Below, one piece after another: positions 1 to 8,240 of a stretch of 64,000 nt of DNA. The position numbers and the translations under genes are program-made. This DNA comes from DATJMJ01 sp035503915. GTDB taxonomy: Bacteria; Actinomycetota; Acidimicrobiia; Acidimicrobiales; Palsa-688. Where the stretch lies: positions 233,804-297,803 of the forward strand of contig DATJSU010000037.1 of assembly GCA_035503915.1 (NCBI GenBank), given 5' to 3'. Each line of letters starts with the position of its first letter. Within the stretch, counting starts at the first letter, position 1. The notes below the pieces were generated by a model. That model searched no databases, was not told the origin of the DNA, and saw only the letters and a list, made by a program, of their open reading frames with translations.

Positions 1-1356
1 TCCGGGGCCCGTGGATGTGACCAACATCACCAGTGCTGCTAAGCCGAGAACTGCGGCCACGGGCCAGAGCCACGCGGGGACGGGCCCGGGAGCGGTCTGC
101 GAAAGCCAGATGCTGTAACCGACAGAGCCGGCGACCACCAAAACGGCAATCAAGCGCGGCGGGCCCAAAGATGCCCGCAGCTGCGCGCTTCGCTCCTTCA
201 GTTCCACAACGCCCCCGGCGAGGATTGCCGCGATAGGAGGAGAAAGTGCCGCTGTGTAATAGGCATTGATCGTTGACGTAACCGAGAAGACGACCACCAT
301 CGTGGCCAACCACCCTGTCCAAAGAACGTAGAAGCGGCGCCGGCGGGTGAAAAGGCCTGTCGCGCCGACGGCCAGGGCAGCCGGTAGCAGCCAACCTGTG
401 TCGCGCCCGAGCTCGCCCTGGAACAACCTGTCCCAACTGGGCGCAGGGCCTGTTGTCAGGGGGAGCTTCAAGCCCTGCCCGGCAAGAAGCTGGAGGGGCG
501 TCTGCTGCCCGAAGCGGCCGAACCCGTTGTAAACAAAGACCTGGTCGAAGATCGAATCATGCGCGCTCCCATCGACATAGGGGCGGTTTGGACCTGGGAC
601 CACCGTCACGATCGTCATCCAGGCCAACGACAAGATGGCGGCAACCAACCCCCCGGCGACCAATTGCCGGGCCCGGCGCCCTGCGCCCGCACGCTCGCCC
701 AGGAGGTAGGCCAAGCCGAAGGCGGGAAGGAGCATCCACGCTTCGATCATTTTTGTCTGGAAGGCGAGCCCGACCCATATACCCGCCATCACGACGTGCC
801 GCGACCGGCCGGACATGAGGGCTGCGGTCAGGGAGTTGGCTGCCAAGACAAGCAAAAGTGTCATGGCTGTGTCCGAGATATTGCCCCGGTTGAGCGCCAC
901 CGTCGCCGGGCTGGCGGCGAGGACGACTGCGGCGAGGAGGCCAGCCTCAGGCCCCATAAGCCGTTCCACGGCGCGATAAAGCACGGCCACGGCGACGACG
1001 CCCTCGAGCACTTGGGGCAACACCACCGACCAGGTGTGGAACCCGAGGATCCACACGAGCGCCGCCTGCACCCAGAACGCGCCCGGCAACTTGTCCAGTG
1101 TGATCGTCCCGGCAGGGTCGAAGCTCCCGAAGAAGAAGTTGTGCCAGCTCATGGACATGCTCCGCACAGCCGCCGCATAGTACGGCTCGAGGGGGTCGCG
1201 GTTGATCGCCCAGGCGTAGGAGAGCGCGGCGAGGCTGATGACGCCGGCCATGAGGGCCCTTACCCGGCGGGTGAGCCTCTCGGTCTCGCTCCCGCTCGCG
1301 ACCACCTCGTCACGAGCAGCATCGCTTCCACCGGCTGGAGGAGCTAAGGCCGCCAT
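1..1356 (-). CDS. GT39/ArnT-like membrane glycosyltransferase, C-terminus beyond window
   Basis: The minus strand is open from an ATG at 1356 to the window edge: 452 codons, no stop. The early part reads DPLEPYYAAAVRSMS, then WHNFFFGSFDPAGT and LDKLPG. This is the signature of actinobacterial GT39 (ArnT/YkcB-like) enzymes, which move sugars from polyprenyl-phosphate carriers to wall or lipid acceptors on the outer membrane face. Many hydrophobic segments follow, for example VLEGVVAVAVLYRAVE and LLAAVVLAASPATVAL, with the acidic first-loop motif after TM1 where this fold keeps its catalytic Asp. Donor and acceptor cannot be read from sequence. It is separated by about 100 bp from the next gene upstream and may be its own unit. 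Confidence 0.85.
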   Translation of the reverse strand, partial: MAALAPPAGGSDAARDEVVASGSETERLTRRVRALMAGVISLAALSYAWAINRDPLEPYYAAAVRSMSMSWHNFFFGSFDPAGTITLDKLPGAFWVQAALVWILGFHTWSVVLPQVLEGVVAVAVLYRAVERLMGPEAGLLAAVVLAASPATVALNRGNISDTAMTLLLVLAANSLTAALMSGRSRHVVMAGIWVGLAFQTKMIEAWMLLPAFGLAYLLGERAGAGRRARQLVAGGLVAAILSLAWMTIVTVVPGPNRPYVDGSAHDSIFDQVFVYNGFGRFGQQTPLQLLAGQGLKLPLTTGPAPSWDRLFQGELGRDTGWLLPAALAVGATGLFTRRRRFYVLWTGWLATMVVVFSVTSTINAYYTAALSPPIAAILAGGVVELKERSAQLRASLGPPRLIAVLVVAGSVGYSIWLSQTAPGPVPAWLWPVAAVLGLAALVMLVTSTGPG

Positions 1357-1461
1357 ACCCCGAAAGCTATCGGGCGCTCACCAAAAAGGGGCTTGAGGGA
1401 CACCGTCCGATGCTGCTGGCCGCCACAGGAGCTCAGGGGGCCCCGAACCGACAGGGCGGCA

Positions 1462-2736
1462 TTAGTGCCGCGGCTCCCACGCCGCCTCCTCACCGGCAAT
1501 GTCCTGGAGCAGGTTGCCCAGGGTGAGGCCGAACTCGTAGCCGTGGTAGCCCCACGCCGGGCCGGTGCCGCCAAGGTTGCTCACTACTTTGAGGTTCACG
1601 AGAGGCCGGGTGTGGCTACCCCCGGCCAGGCTCGTGACCTGGAGCCAGGTGGCCCCGTCACCTTGTTCACAGCGCGCCGAATAGAGGCCCGGGTAGGTGA
1701 CCCAGGGTGTGGGGACCGGCTTTTTGAGCCCGAAATCGATGTAGGGGTCCGGCGCCACCTGGGTGAGCGTGAGGAAGTAAGGGCCGAGGTCGGCGGTGCC
1801 GCCGCTCAAGGCAGCCGGGTTGACACAGGCGACCTGTTGGCCGGCCTTAGTGCTCTGGCCGGACTGGAGGCTGACCCCCTGGCCGGGGCGGCCGAAGACG
1901 GCGTCGGTGGGCGGTTGCGAAGGATAGGACGAAAAGGCGATGGCGCACCCCGTCGGGTTGCCCGAGGTGCACAAGGGGACCTTGGTGAAGGTGGCGCCGA
2001 CCGTCTTGCCGGTAGGGACCTGGAGGTTGCCGCCGACGAGGACCGCCACGAGGAGGCGGTGCAGGACCGAGGGTTCGTGGTCCAACTCGGCTGAGATGAG
2101 GTGGATGAGCACCGCCGAGCCCTGCGAGTCCCCGACCAGGACGAAAGGCTTGCCCTGGGTATGGGCGAGGAACCAGTCCCAGGCCGGGAGGACGCTCTGG
2201 TAGGCGACCTTGAAGGTCGAGCCCATGACCGCCTCGTCGCCGGCCAGGCCTTTCTCCACGCTTGTCCAGGTCTGGGAGCGGTAGGCAGGCTCCCAGACGT
2301 CACAGACCCTGGACAGCGGGGCGGCCTGTTCGACCGCGGCGATCACGTCCAAGCGGGTAACCGCCAAGCCGGTATTGGCCGTCTTGGCCAGGCTGTCGGT
2401 CGGGTGGACGTAGAAGCAGTCGAACTTCGACGCCAGCGCCGAGAGCGGCCAGGTGGCCGGTTCCCGGGTGCCGGCCGGAGTGATCGCCGTGGCCGCGAGG
2501 CTGGACCCGCAGGGGTCGCCCGCCTGGCCTGGCCGGCACACCCAGACGAGGCCTGCGCCCTGGCTGGCCACTTGTCCCGGTACCTCGCTCGCTCCCGCGG
2601 GCGGGCTCGCCAAGGGCCAACCCACTGAGACGAGAGCCACGGCCAGGGCGCTCCGGAAGGCTCCTCCTAGGGGCCCGAACCGCGACCTGCTCGGGGTACC
2701 CCGGGCCTCTGTTCGGCGAACTCTTTGCATACCCAT
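1462..2736 (-). CDS. Secreted DUF3089 alpha/beta hydrolase (lipase-like)
   Basis: A 424-residue protein. The ATG at 2736 is chosen because AAGGAGGA lies 7 nt upstream; the frame stays open further upstream but without a ribosome site. An arginine-rich N-terminus and a hydrophobic stretch (SALAVALVSVGWPLA) ending in an Ala-rich site form a signal peptide. The mature part carries DUF3089 features: FDCFYVHPT near the start and the nucleophile elbow GDSQG (Ser about residue 204). Family members are lipase/esterase-like hydrolases. It is last in a minus-strand series with an ABC exporter and another secreted hydrolase, 152 bp after the permease. Substrate unknown. Confidence 0.85.
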   Translation of the reverse strand: MGMQRVRRTEARGTPSRSRFGPLGGAFRSALAVALVSVGWPLASPPAGASEVPGQVASQGAGLVWVCRPGQAGDPCGSSLAATAITPAGTREPATWPLSALASKFDCFYVHPTDSLAKTANTGLAVTRLDVIAAVEQAAPLSRVCDVWEPAYRSQTWTSVEKGLAGDEAVMGSTFKVAYQSVLPAWDWFLAHTQGKPFVLVGDSQGSAVLIHLISAELDHEPSVLHRLLVAVLVGGNLQVPTGKTVGATFTKVPLCTSGNPTGCAIAFSSYPSQPPTDAVFGRPGQGVSLQSGQSTKAGQQVACVNPAALSGGTADLGPYFLTLTQVAPDPYIDFGLKKPVPTPWVTYPGLYSARCEQGDGATWLQVTSLAGGSHTRPLVNLKVVSNLGGTGPAWGYHGYEFGLTLGNLLQDIAGEEAAWEPRH

Positions 2737-2888
2737 GACAACTTCCTCCTTGTCTGTGAAGGCGGTCCTCCGTCGAGAGGGGCGCTTTGCTTCCTCGGGC
2801 TTCTGTAGTTGTTGCCGGCGCCGGCGCCGTGCACCCGGTGGCGGCCCGAGGTGCTGGCAACCCCGCAAGTTGAAGGCGCCCGTACTCG

Positions 2889-3620
2889 TCACGACCTCGT
2901 CACGAGGCGCTCGCGGTCGAACATGGCCGACGCGGCCCGCCAGCCCCGGCTGTCGACGACGACCAGGCCTGCGGCCAGGCCAAGGGCGACGGGCAGATCC
3001 TGGGGAAGCAGGCCGAAAGCCATAAGCGCCGCCACCGCCACAGGTGGGAGGCTGGCGAAGGTCGCCAGCTGCTGGGCCACTCGCACGTCTCGTGAGCGGG
3101 CCGAGACGGCGATGCCGACCCAGACGGACCAGCTGGCTATGAGCGGTGTGAAAAGCGCCAGGGCGACCAGCAAGGGCGCCCTGAAGACGGCCGAGGGTAC
3201 CCCTGGGTGGGCGAAGAGCGCCACGCAGGCCAACACGACGCCGAAGATGGCGTAGGAGATGGCAAGCGTCGGCACGAGGGCGGCGAACGCCTTGCCGAGG
3301 AGGAGCTCCTCGTTGCGGACCGGGGTGGTGAGCACGGGCTCGAGCGTCCCCTGCTCGCGCTCTCCCACCACGCAGTAGGCCGTGATGACGGCGGGGACGA
3401 TGGCCGGCACGAGCAACATGAAGAGCATGGACATGCCCACCTGGCTATTGAGCTGAGCGCTGGGCTGCCCCCCGGGCATCAACAGGATGCTGATGAGCGA
3501 CCAGGACACGAAGACGGCCGGCAAGGCCGCCATGGTGAAGATCACGAAACGGTTGCGGCGGTAGTCCCTGGACTCCTTACGGGCGATGGCCCGCACGCGG
3601 CTCATGTCGATGTTGTTCAT
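2889..3620 (-). CDS. ABC-2 type transporter permease
   Basis: 243 residues with about six hydrophobic segments, including FTMAALPAVFVSWSLISILL, LFMLLVPAIVPAVITAYCVV and ALALFTPLIASWSVWVGIAV. The CVVGEREQGTLEPVLTTPV segment is the conserved cytoplasmic element of ABC-2 permeases (the ABC-2/NatB group), just before the LLLGKAFAA helix. Its start overlaps the stop of the ATPase gene by 4 bp, so the two are translationally coupled and very probably form one exporter. Cargo is unknown; drug, lipid or peptide export are all possible. Confidence 0.85.
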   Translation of the reverse strand: MNNIDMSRVRAIARKESRDYRRNRFVIFTMAALPAVFVSWSLISILLMPGGQPSAQLNSQVGMSMLFMLLVPAIVPAVITAYCVVGEREQGTLEPVLTTPVRNEELLLGKAFAALVPTLAISYAIFGVVLACVALFAHPGVPSAVFRAPLLVALALFTPLIASWSVWVGIAVSARSRDVRVAQQLATFASLPPVAVAALMAFGLLPQDLPVALGLAAGLVVVDSRGWRAASAMFDRERLVTRS

Positions 3621-4618
3621 TTGTGCAATACCTCCACGTCTTGGTCCACGAACTGCATGTAGACGTCCTCCAGGGAGCGGCGCGACACCGAGATGGACAC
3701 GACGTCCGCGCCGGAACGCACCAGGGCACGGGCCACTTCGGGGGCAGCTGCTTTCGTGCCGGCCACCGACAGGAGGTAGCTGGAAGCGCCCTCGGCCTGC
3801 CAGCCCTCGACCGAGGTGAGAGGGCCGAATACGGCCTCGGGTGAAGGGAGGGGGGCCAGGGTTTCGACCGAGAGCTCCTTTTTGAAGAGCCTGTCCCGGA
3901 GCTCGTCGGGGCGCCCGACTGTGCGCAGTGTGGTGGAAAAGATGGCCACCCGGTCGCAGAGCCTCCCCGCCTCCTCCAGGCGGTGGGTGGTGAGGAAGAC
4001 TGTCACTCCTCGCTTTCGGAGCCCGCTGATCAGCTCGTGGACCTCGTGGGTGGCCACGGGGTCGAGGCCCGAGGTCGGCTCGTCCAAGAAGACGACTTCG
4101 GGGTCGTTCAGCAGCGCCCGGGCTAGGGAGGCTCGCTGGCGTAGGCCCTTGGAGAGCGTGCCGCAGGGGTCCTTGGCCCGGCCCTCCATGTTGACCGACT
4201 CGAGTGCTTGACCTATGCGCCGGCGCGGGTCAGCCAGCCCGTAGAGGCCGGCGAAGCACTCGAGGTTCTCGTACACGCTCAAGCGGAGGTAGAGCCCGGG
4301 CGAGTCGGGCACGACTGAGATGCGCTGGCGGATCTCGACGCCGTTGTCCGGGCTGAGGGGCAAGCCCGCTACCACCGCCGAGCCCGAGGAGGGGGCGATG
4401 AGCGTGCCGAGCATGCGCACGGTGGTCGTCTTGCCCGCTCCGTTCGGACCGAGGAACCCGAACACCTCCCCTTTGGCCACGGCGAGCGAGAGGCTGTCGA
4501 CTGCGGTGCGCTCCCCGAAACGCTTGGAGAGGCCCTGGGTCACGAGGGCCGGCTCCGATGAGGTGCCGCTGGGCGGCCTTGTCTCCTCGACAAGGTGCAT
4601 GGTAAGTGTGCTGCTCAT
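3617..4618 (-). CDS. ABC transporter ATP-binding protein
   Basis: 333 residues with a complete nucleotide-binding domain: Walker A GPNGAGKTTT, signature LSKGLRQRASLARAL, Walker B VVFLDEPTSGLDP and switch His in TTHRLEEA. The last ~90 residues form the C-terminal extension usual in DrrA/NatA-type export ATPases. AAGGAGGAG sits just upstream of the ATG, one of the strongest ribosome sites in this cluster. It follows the hydrolase gene by 18 bp and overlaps the permease gene by 4 bp, so it powers that permease. Confidence 0.92.
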   Translation of the reverse strand: MSSTLTMHLVEETRPPSGTSSEPALVTQGLSKRFGERTAVDSLSLAVAKGEVFGFLGPNGAGKTTTVRMLGTLIAPSSGSAVVAGLPLSPDNGVEIRQRISVVPDSPGLYLRLSVYENLECFAGLYGLADPRRRIGQALESVNMEGRAKDPCGTLSKGLRQRASLARALLNDPEVVFLDEPTSGLDPVATHEVHELISGLRKRGVTVFLTTHRLEEAGRLCDRVAIFSTTLRTVGRPDELRDRLFKKELSVETLAPLPSPEAVFGPLTSVEGWQAEGASSYLLSVAGTKAAAPEVARALVRSGADVVSISVSRRSLEDVYMQFVDQDVEVLHK

Positions 4619-4636
4619 TAGTGGCTCCTCCTTCCC

Positions 4637-6205
4637 CTAGCGCGTCCCGGCTTGGCTGAGGAACGAGCCGACCAACGCTGCGAAAGCGGTACCGTCCTGG
4701 AACAAGAACCCATGGCCGGCATCGGGGTAGAGCTTGAGCTTCGCCCCCGGGATCACCCGTGCCAGCAGGTGCGCGTTGGCTACGGGGTCGAGGCGGTCAG
4801 CGGTCCCGTCGGCGACGAGGGTCGGGACGGCGATCTTGGTGACCAGCCGGCCGGCCGGGTCGCCTCCCGCCCACCACCGGTCGAGCGCCTTGGACTGGGC
4901 GCTGTCGACGGCCTGGGGTGCTGGTGGCGCCTTGGGGTAGGCAGAGGTCGCCACTTCATAAGCAAGCTCCGCCCCGACCTGGTTGGCGGGGAAGAGGGCC
5001 GTGGGGTCGCTCTTCGCGTCCAGGATGCTCCGGGCGGGGAGCACCACGGCGCCGTTGCCCGGGTAGGGGGCGCAAAGGACCAGGGCGGCCACCTCGTTCG
5101 GGTGCAGGACTGCGAGGGCCTGGGCGACCGCGGTGCCCATCGACCAGCCCAGCACGTCGGCTCGCCCCAGGTGCAGGGCATTGATGAAGCTGGCGGTCTG
5201 GTCGGCCATGGCGTCGATCGTCAGCGGGGGGGCCAGGTCCTGGGTGGCCCCGATGCCGGCGTTGTCGAAGATGACCACCCGGTGGTGCTGGGCCAAGGCA
5301 TTGACGAACTGAGGCTCCCAGCCCTCCATCGTCCCGCTCCAGCCGGCGATCATCACCAGTGCTGGGCCGGCCCCGATGGACCGGTAGGCGACCGTGCCGA
5401 GCGCGGTGCGTACGGTGTGAACCGGCTCGGAGGCGATCGATACCGAATCAGGGACGGGGGCCGTGGCGCCGGTGGCGGCCTTGGCCACCGCGGCCCGGGC
5501 GAAAGCGGCCACGGTGGGCGCCGCAAGTGGCCCCACGTCCAAATAGGACAGGTACCCGTAGTACTTAGCCGTCCGGAAGAGGATGAGGTCGACGTCGGAG
5601 CCGCCCTGGGAGCCGGCCACCCTGACCGTCCAGGCATAGGCCGACGAGGCGAGGCCGAGCCGCGCCAGCGCCAAGGGGCCCCCGGTGGCTACCGCCTTGG
5701 TGCCTTGGTACACAAAGGTCGCCACCCGGCAGCCGGCGAGGGTGGCGCCGAAGCCCTTCCAGGCTCTCTCGGCTTGCAGACCGCTCGCGAGTGACTCGTG
5801 CAGGCTCGGGAGGCCGGCACCCTCGCCGAAGCTGGCGCTGGCGTGGTTCGGCCCGAGCGGGCTCTTGGCCAGGCCCGGCCCGCTCAGCGCGCCCGACGGG
5901 CTCATCACCGCCACCAGGGCCGCCCCGCATGCTGAGGTCGTGAGCTGGCCCTTTGCGCTCGTCGCCGGTGCCACCGACCACCCGTAGGGCAGGTCGGCGA
6001 CCGACAGGAGGTGGCTCCGGAGAGTCGCGCTGAGGGTGGCTGCCTGGGCCGTGCTCCCTAGCCCTGCCGCCAGCAACGCGGCCACAGCCAGCCCAACCCG
6101 TGCTAGGACGCCGGGGCGTCCTGGCCGAAGCGCTCGCCCTGTCCCGTGACCGCCCGCACGAGCGGGCCGGCCCCTCCAGGCACCTTCTTTGTGCTGCTTG
6201 CTCAT
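4637..6205 (-). CDS. Secreted two-domain protein: N-terminal extracytoplasmic domain plus alpha/beta hydrolase
   Basis: 522 residues. A basic N-terminus and the hydrophobic stretch VLARVGLAVAALLAAGLGS give a signal peptide ending near STAQA. Residues about 55-240 resemble extracytoplasmic sensor/lipoprotein-like domains (LLSVADLPYGWSV, then a lone Cys in TSACGAAL). The C-terminal half is a clear alpha/beta hydrolase: MIAGWSGTMEGWEPQF oxyanion region, nucleophile elbow GWSMGTA, a late Asp in VADGTADRLDP and the His in PDAGHGFLFQD. It heads the minus-strand group hydrolase-ATPase-permease-DUF3089. Two secreted hydrolases around one exporter suggest envelope lipid or ester turnover, but that is inference. 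Confidence 0.82.
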   Translation of the reverse strand: MSKQHKEGAWRGRPARAGGHGTGRALRPGRPGVLARVGLAVAALLAAGLGSTAQAATLSATLRSHLLSVADLPYGWSVAPATSAKGQLTTSACGAALVAVMSPSGALSGPGLAKSPLGPNHASASFGEGAGLPSLHESLASGLQAERAWKGFGATLAGCRVATFVYQGTKAVATGGPLALARLGLASSAYAWTVRVAGSQGGSDVDLILFRTAKYYGYLSYLDVGPLAAPTVAAFARAAVAKAATGATAPVPDSVSIASEPVHTVRTALGTVAYRSIGAGPALVMIAGWSGTMEGWEPQFVNALAQHHRVVIFDNAGIGATQDLAPPLTIDAMADQTASFINALHLGRADVLGWSMGTAVAQALAVLHPNEVAALVLCAPYPGNGAVVLPARSILDAKSDPTALFPANQVGAELAYEVATSAYPKAPPAPQAVDSAQSKALDRWWAGGDPAGRLVTKIAVPTLVADGTADRLDPVANAHLLARVIPGAKLKLYPDAGHGFLFQDGTAFAALVGSFLSQAGTR

Positions 6206-6296
6206 GGGGACCTCCTAGTCCATGCCGGCCGCACTGGCTAGCTCTATCATCTCAAAGTGATATCATATCGATCGCATGAGGTCAAGCCGCAACTTC

Positions 6297-6336
6297 GAAG
6301 AGCACTCCCGAACAGGGAAGAGCACTCCCGAACAGG
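6297..6336. repeat. Two exact 20-bp tandem copies in the upstream region of the hydrolase gene
   Basis: GAAGAGCACTCCCGAACAGG occurs at 6297-6316 and again at 6317-6336 with no mismatch. It lies in the 250-bp gap (6206-6455) between the ribbon-helix-helix gene and the hydrolase operon start. The rest of the gap holds an AT-richer patch, including TGATATCA at 6258-6265 and CTATCAT at 6244-6250, which could be the hydrolase promoter/operator. No gene is seen in the gap. Confidence 0.85.
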
Positions 6337-6455
6337 TCGGTGGCTACCGGGAGCCGAGCGGCCGCAGGCTGACGGCGGAGCACCCCGGGGCCGGGGATCT
6401 CAGGTACAAAGTGCCAGTGCCGGACGCCCAGCCCGAGAGCTGGCCGGGCCCTGAA

Positions 6456-6632
6456 CTACCTCTGCGCTGCTTGCTCAGCCGTTTCGCGGGCCCCCTTATG
6501 GCGGCGCACCGCCTCGCGGAGCAACCACTCGACTTGGGCGTTGACCGAGCGCAGGTCGGTGGCGGCCCAGCGTTCGAGCTCGGCCCACAGCTCGGGGTCG
6601 ATGCGCAGCAGGAACTGCTTGCGAGCCGTCAC
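6456..6632 (-). CDS. Small ribbon-helix-helix (Arc-like) DNA-binding protein
   Basis: 58 residues from the GTG at 6632. The frame is open further, to an ATG at 6689, but that extension runs inside the SPFH gene and looks like shadow sequence. The core KQFLLRIDPELWAELERWA, then RSVNAQVEWLLREAV, is an Arc/MetJ-type fold: one beta-strand (FLLRI) followed by two helices. Proteins of this type usually sit directly downstream of an SPFH/band-7 gene in actinomycetes, as here, where the stop of that gene lies just upstream of this GTG. It probably dimerises and may control the pair. No toxin-like partner is visible. Confidence 0.75.
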   Translation of the reverse strand: MTARKQFLLRIDPELWAELERWAATDLRSVNAQVEWLLREAVRRHKGARETAEQAAQR

Positions 6633-6639
6633 ACGGCCC

Positions 6640-7581
6640 TCACTGGTAGAGCGTGCCGGTGTTGACGATCGGGCTGACCTGGGACTCACCGCAGAGCACC
6701 ACCATCAGGTTGCTTACCATGGCGGCCTTTCTTTCTTCGTCGAGGTCGACGAGGTTCCTCTCGCTGAACATGTGCAGCGCCTGGTCGACCATGCCGACAG
6801 CGCCCTGGACGATCTTCTGGCGGGCGGCGATGACAGCCTCGGCCTGCTGGCGGCGCAGCATGGCCTGGGCGATCTCGGGTGCGTAAGCGAGGTGCGTGAG
6901 GCGGGCCTCGTCGACGGCGACGCCCGCTTTGACCAGGCGCTGGCCGAGCTCGGCCTTGAGCGCGTCGGAGACCTGGTCGACGTTGCCGCGCAAGGTGAGC
7001 GTGCTCTCCTCTCCTTCGCCGTGGTCGTAGGGGTAAGAGGTGGCCAGGTGCCTGAGCGAGGTCTCGCTCTGCATGTCGACGTAAGCTTCGAAGTCGTCCA
7101 CGTCGAAGATCGCCTGGGCCGTGTCGGCGACGTGCCAGACGACCACCGCAGCGATGTCGACCGGGTTGCCGGAGCGGTCGTTCACCTTTAGGCGTTCGCC
7201 GTTGAGGGTCCGGGCGCGCAGCGAGATCTTGTAGCGGGGCACACGCCGCGCCGCCTGGGCACTGCCCGGGTCGCGACGTCCGAGCGGGCGCGACCGCCTA
7301 CCAGTGGAACCGTTGCTGAACAACGGGTTGCCCCATAAGAACCCGACCTGGCGCGTAGTGCCCTTGTAGCGCCCGAAGAGGATCAGCACCCTCGCCTCGT
7401 TGGGCTGCAAGGTGAAAAAGCCGAGCGAAGACAGCACCGCCAGGGCAATTGCGCCGAGCCCGGTCCAGACCTCCCAGCGGGCGCCGCGGGCGAGCATCAC
7501 CGAGCCGAAGACGTACAACGCGATGGTCAGGACCAGCACCGGCCAGCCCGGCCACACCCTTGCTTCTCGTTCTTTGCTCAT
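6640..7581 (-). CDS. SPFH/band-7 domain membrane protein
   Basis: 313 residues. Two N-terminal membrane helices (VLVLTIALYVFGSVML, IALAVLSSLGFF) are followed by the SPFH domain (ARVLILFGRYKGT, LRARTLNGERLKVND, VVVWHVADTAQAIFDVD) and a coiled helix with AYAPEIAQAMLRRQQAEAV. It ends in the family-typical NTGTLYQ. SPFH proteins oligomerise on the membrane and scaffold lipid microdomains. Odd feature: residues about 89-116 (GSTGRRSRPLGRRDPGSAQA and neighbours) are a basic low-complexity insertion just where homologues pass directly from WGNP to KISLRAR. The reading frame is kept, so the protein is probably still made. Confidence 0.88.
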   Translation of the reverse strand: MSKEREARVWPGWPVLVLTIALYVFGSVMLARGARWEVWTGLGAIALAVLSSLGFFTLQPNEARVLILFGRYKGTTRQVGFLWGNPLFSNGSTGRRSRPLGRRDPGSAQAARRVPRYKISLRARTLNGERLKVNDRSGNPVDIAAVVVWHVADTAQAIFDVDDFEAYVDMQSETSLRHLATSYPYDHGEGEESTLTLRGNVDQVSDALKAELGQRLVKAGVAVDEARLTHLAYAPEIAQAMLRRQQAEAVIAARQKIVQGAVGMVDQALHMFSERNLVDLDEERKAAMVSNLMVVLCGESQVSPIVNTGTLYQ

Positions 7582-7775
7582 GCGAGCCTCCGTTGGTCCG
7601 TGCCAGCTCCGTGCCGGCTGTTCGTTATCTTAGCAGTAGCTTTATGATAGCATCCTGCGATGGGGCCGGGGAAGGGGCCAAGGGCCGTTTGCCGGCAGTG
7701 ACCTTTGCCGACGCTCGATGAGCCCGGGGAGCCGGTACAGGCGCGCGCAGGCTGCCTACCAGGAAAAACCCGCCG

Positions 7776-7846
7776 AGCCCGGGAAGAGAGTCGAACTCAT
7801 ATCGCCTGATTACAAGGCAGGTGCTCTGCCGTTGAGCTACCCGGGC
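7776..7846 (-). tRNA. tRNA-Thr, anticodon UGU
   Basis: Read on the minus strand: acceptor GCCCGGG pairs with CCCGGGC, the D stem is GCUC/GAGC with GG in the loop, the anticodon loop is CUUGUAA (anticodon UGU, Thr), and the T loop begins UUCGA; discriminator U, no encoded CCA. Length 71 nt. Two non-pairs are visible: C31 opposite U39 at the base of the anticodon stem, and U50 opposite U64 in the T stem. The gene is otherwise like the common actinobacterial tRNA-Thr. The roughly 190 bp upstream of the SPFH gene (7582-7775) hold no gene. Confidence 0.9.
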
Positions 7847-7979
7847 GAGGTACTGGTCTAGGCGGCACCTCTAAACCGCTTAATGAGGTTAGCCGTCGGG
7901 ATCTCACCTGCCACCCTGAGACTGGCTCCCTGGGGTAGGTTCCTTGCCATGGGCCCGCGCGAGGTGGCAGGGTAGGCCC

Positions 7980-8240
7980 GTGGCACTTTGCGAACGTGAC
8001 TGCGCGCTGCTCGATATCGAGCGCACGTGGTGGCTCGAAGGGCGGAGCAAGACAGAGGTGGTCCGCGCGCGGTTGCGGTTGTCGCTCTCCCGGTACAACC
8101 AACTTCTCTCCGACCTCCTCAACAACGCTGAAGCCGAGGCGTACGACCCGCTGGTCGTCCGAAGGCTGAAGCGGGCGAGAGAGCGGCGGCGGTGGGCGAC
8201 GATGGGGGTGCGGCCGGCGAGCGACCGGCGCCCCCGGTGA
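7980..8240 (+). CDS. DUF3263 family small protein
   Basis: 86 residues from the GTG at 7980. An ATG at 7944 in the same frame is an alternative, but the family normally begins right at the LCERDCALLDIERTWW block. The protein is mostly helical and charged (YNQLLSDLLNN, YDPLVVRRLKRARERRR), matching DUF3263, likely a small helix-turn-helix-type DNA-binding protein. The LytR_C gene that follows is coupled by a GTGA overlap. The same pair order is known in mycobacteria (the Rv0430/Rv0431 region), which supports a shared envelope role. Confidence 0.85.
   Translation: MALCERDCALLDIERTWWLEGRSKTEVVRARLRLSLSRYNQLLSDLLNNAEAEAYDPLVVRRLKRARERRRWATMGVRPASDRRPR

Noticed and set aside
559..1347. Plus-strand reading frame of 262 residues opposite the GT39 gene
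   Set aside because: Composition (His/Gly/Pro/Arg mix, no hydrophobic core) is that of an antisense shadow; the minus strand encodes recognisable glycosyltransferase motifs over the same DNA.
4652..5794. Plus-strand reading frame of 380 residues opposite the hydrolase fusion
   Set aside because: Shadow of a high-G+C gene: Gly/Arg/Asp-rich with no domain, while the minus strand has signal peptide and hydrolase motifs.
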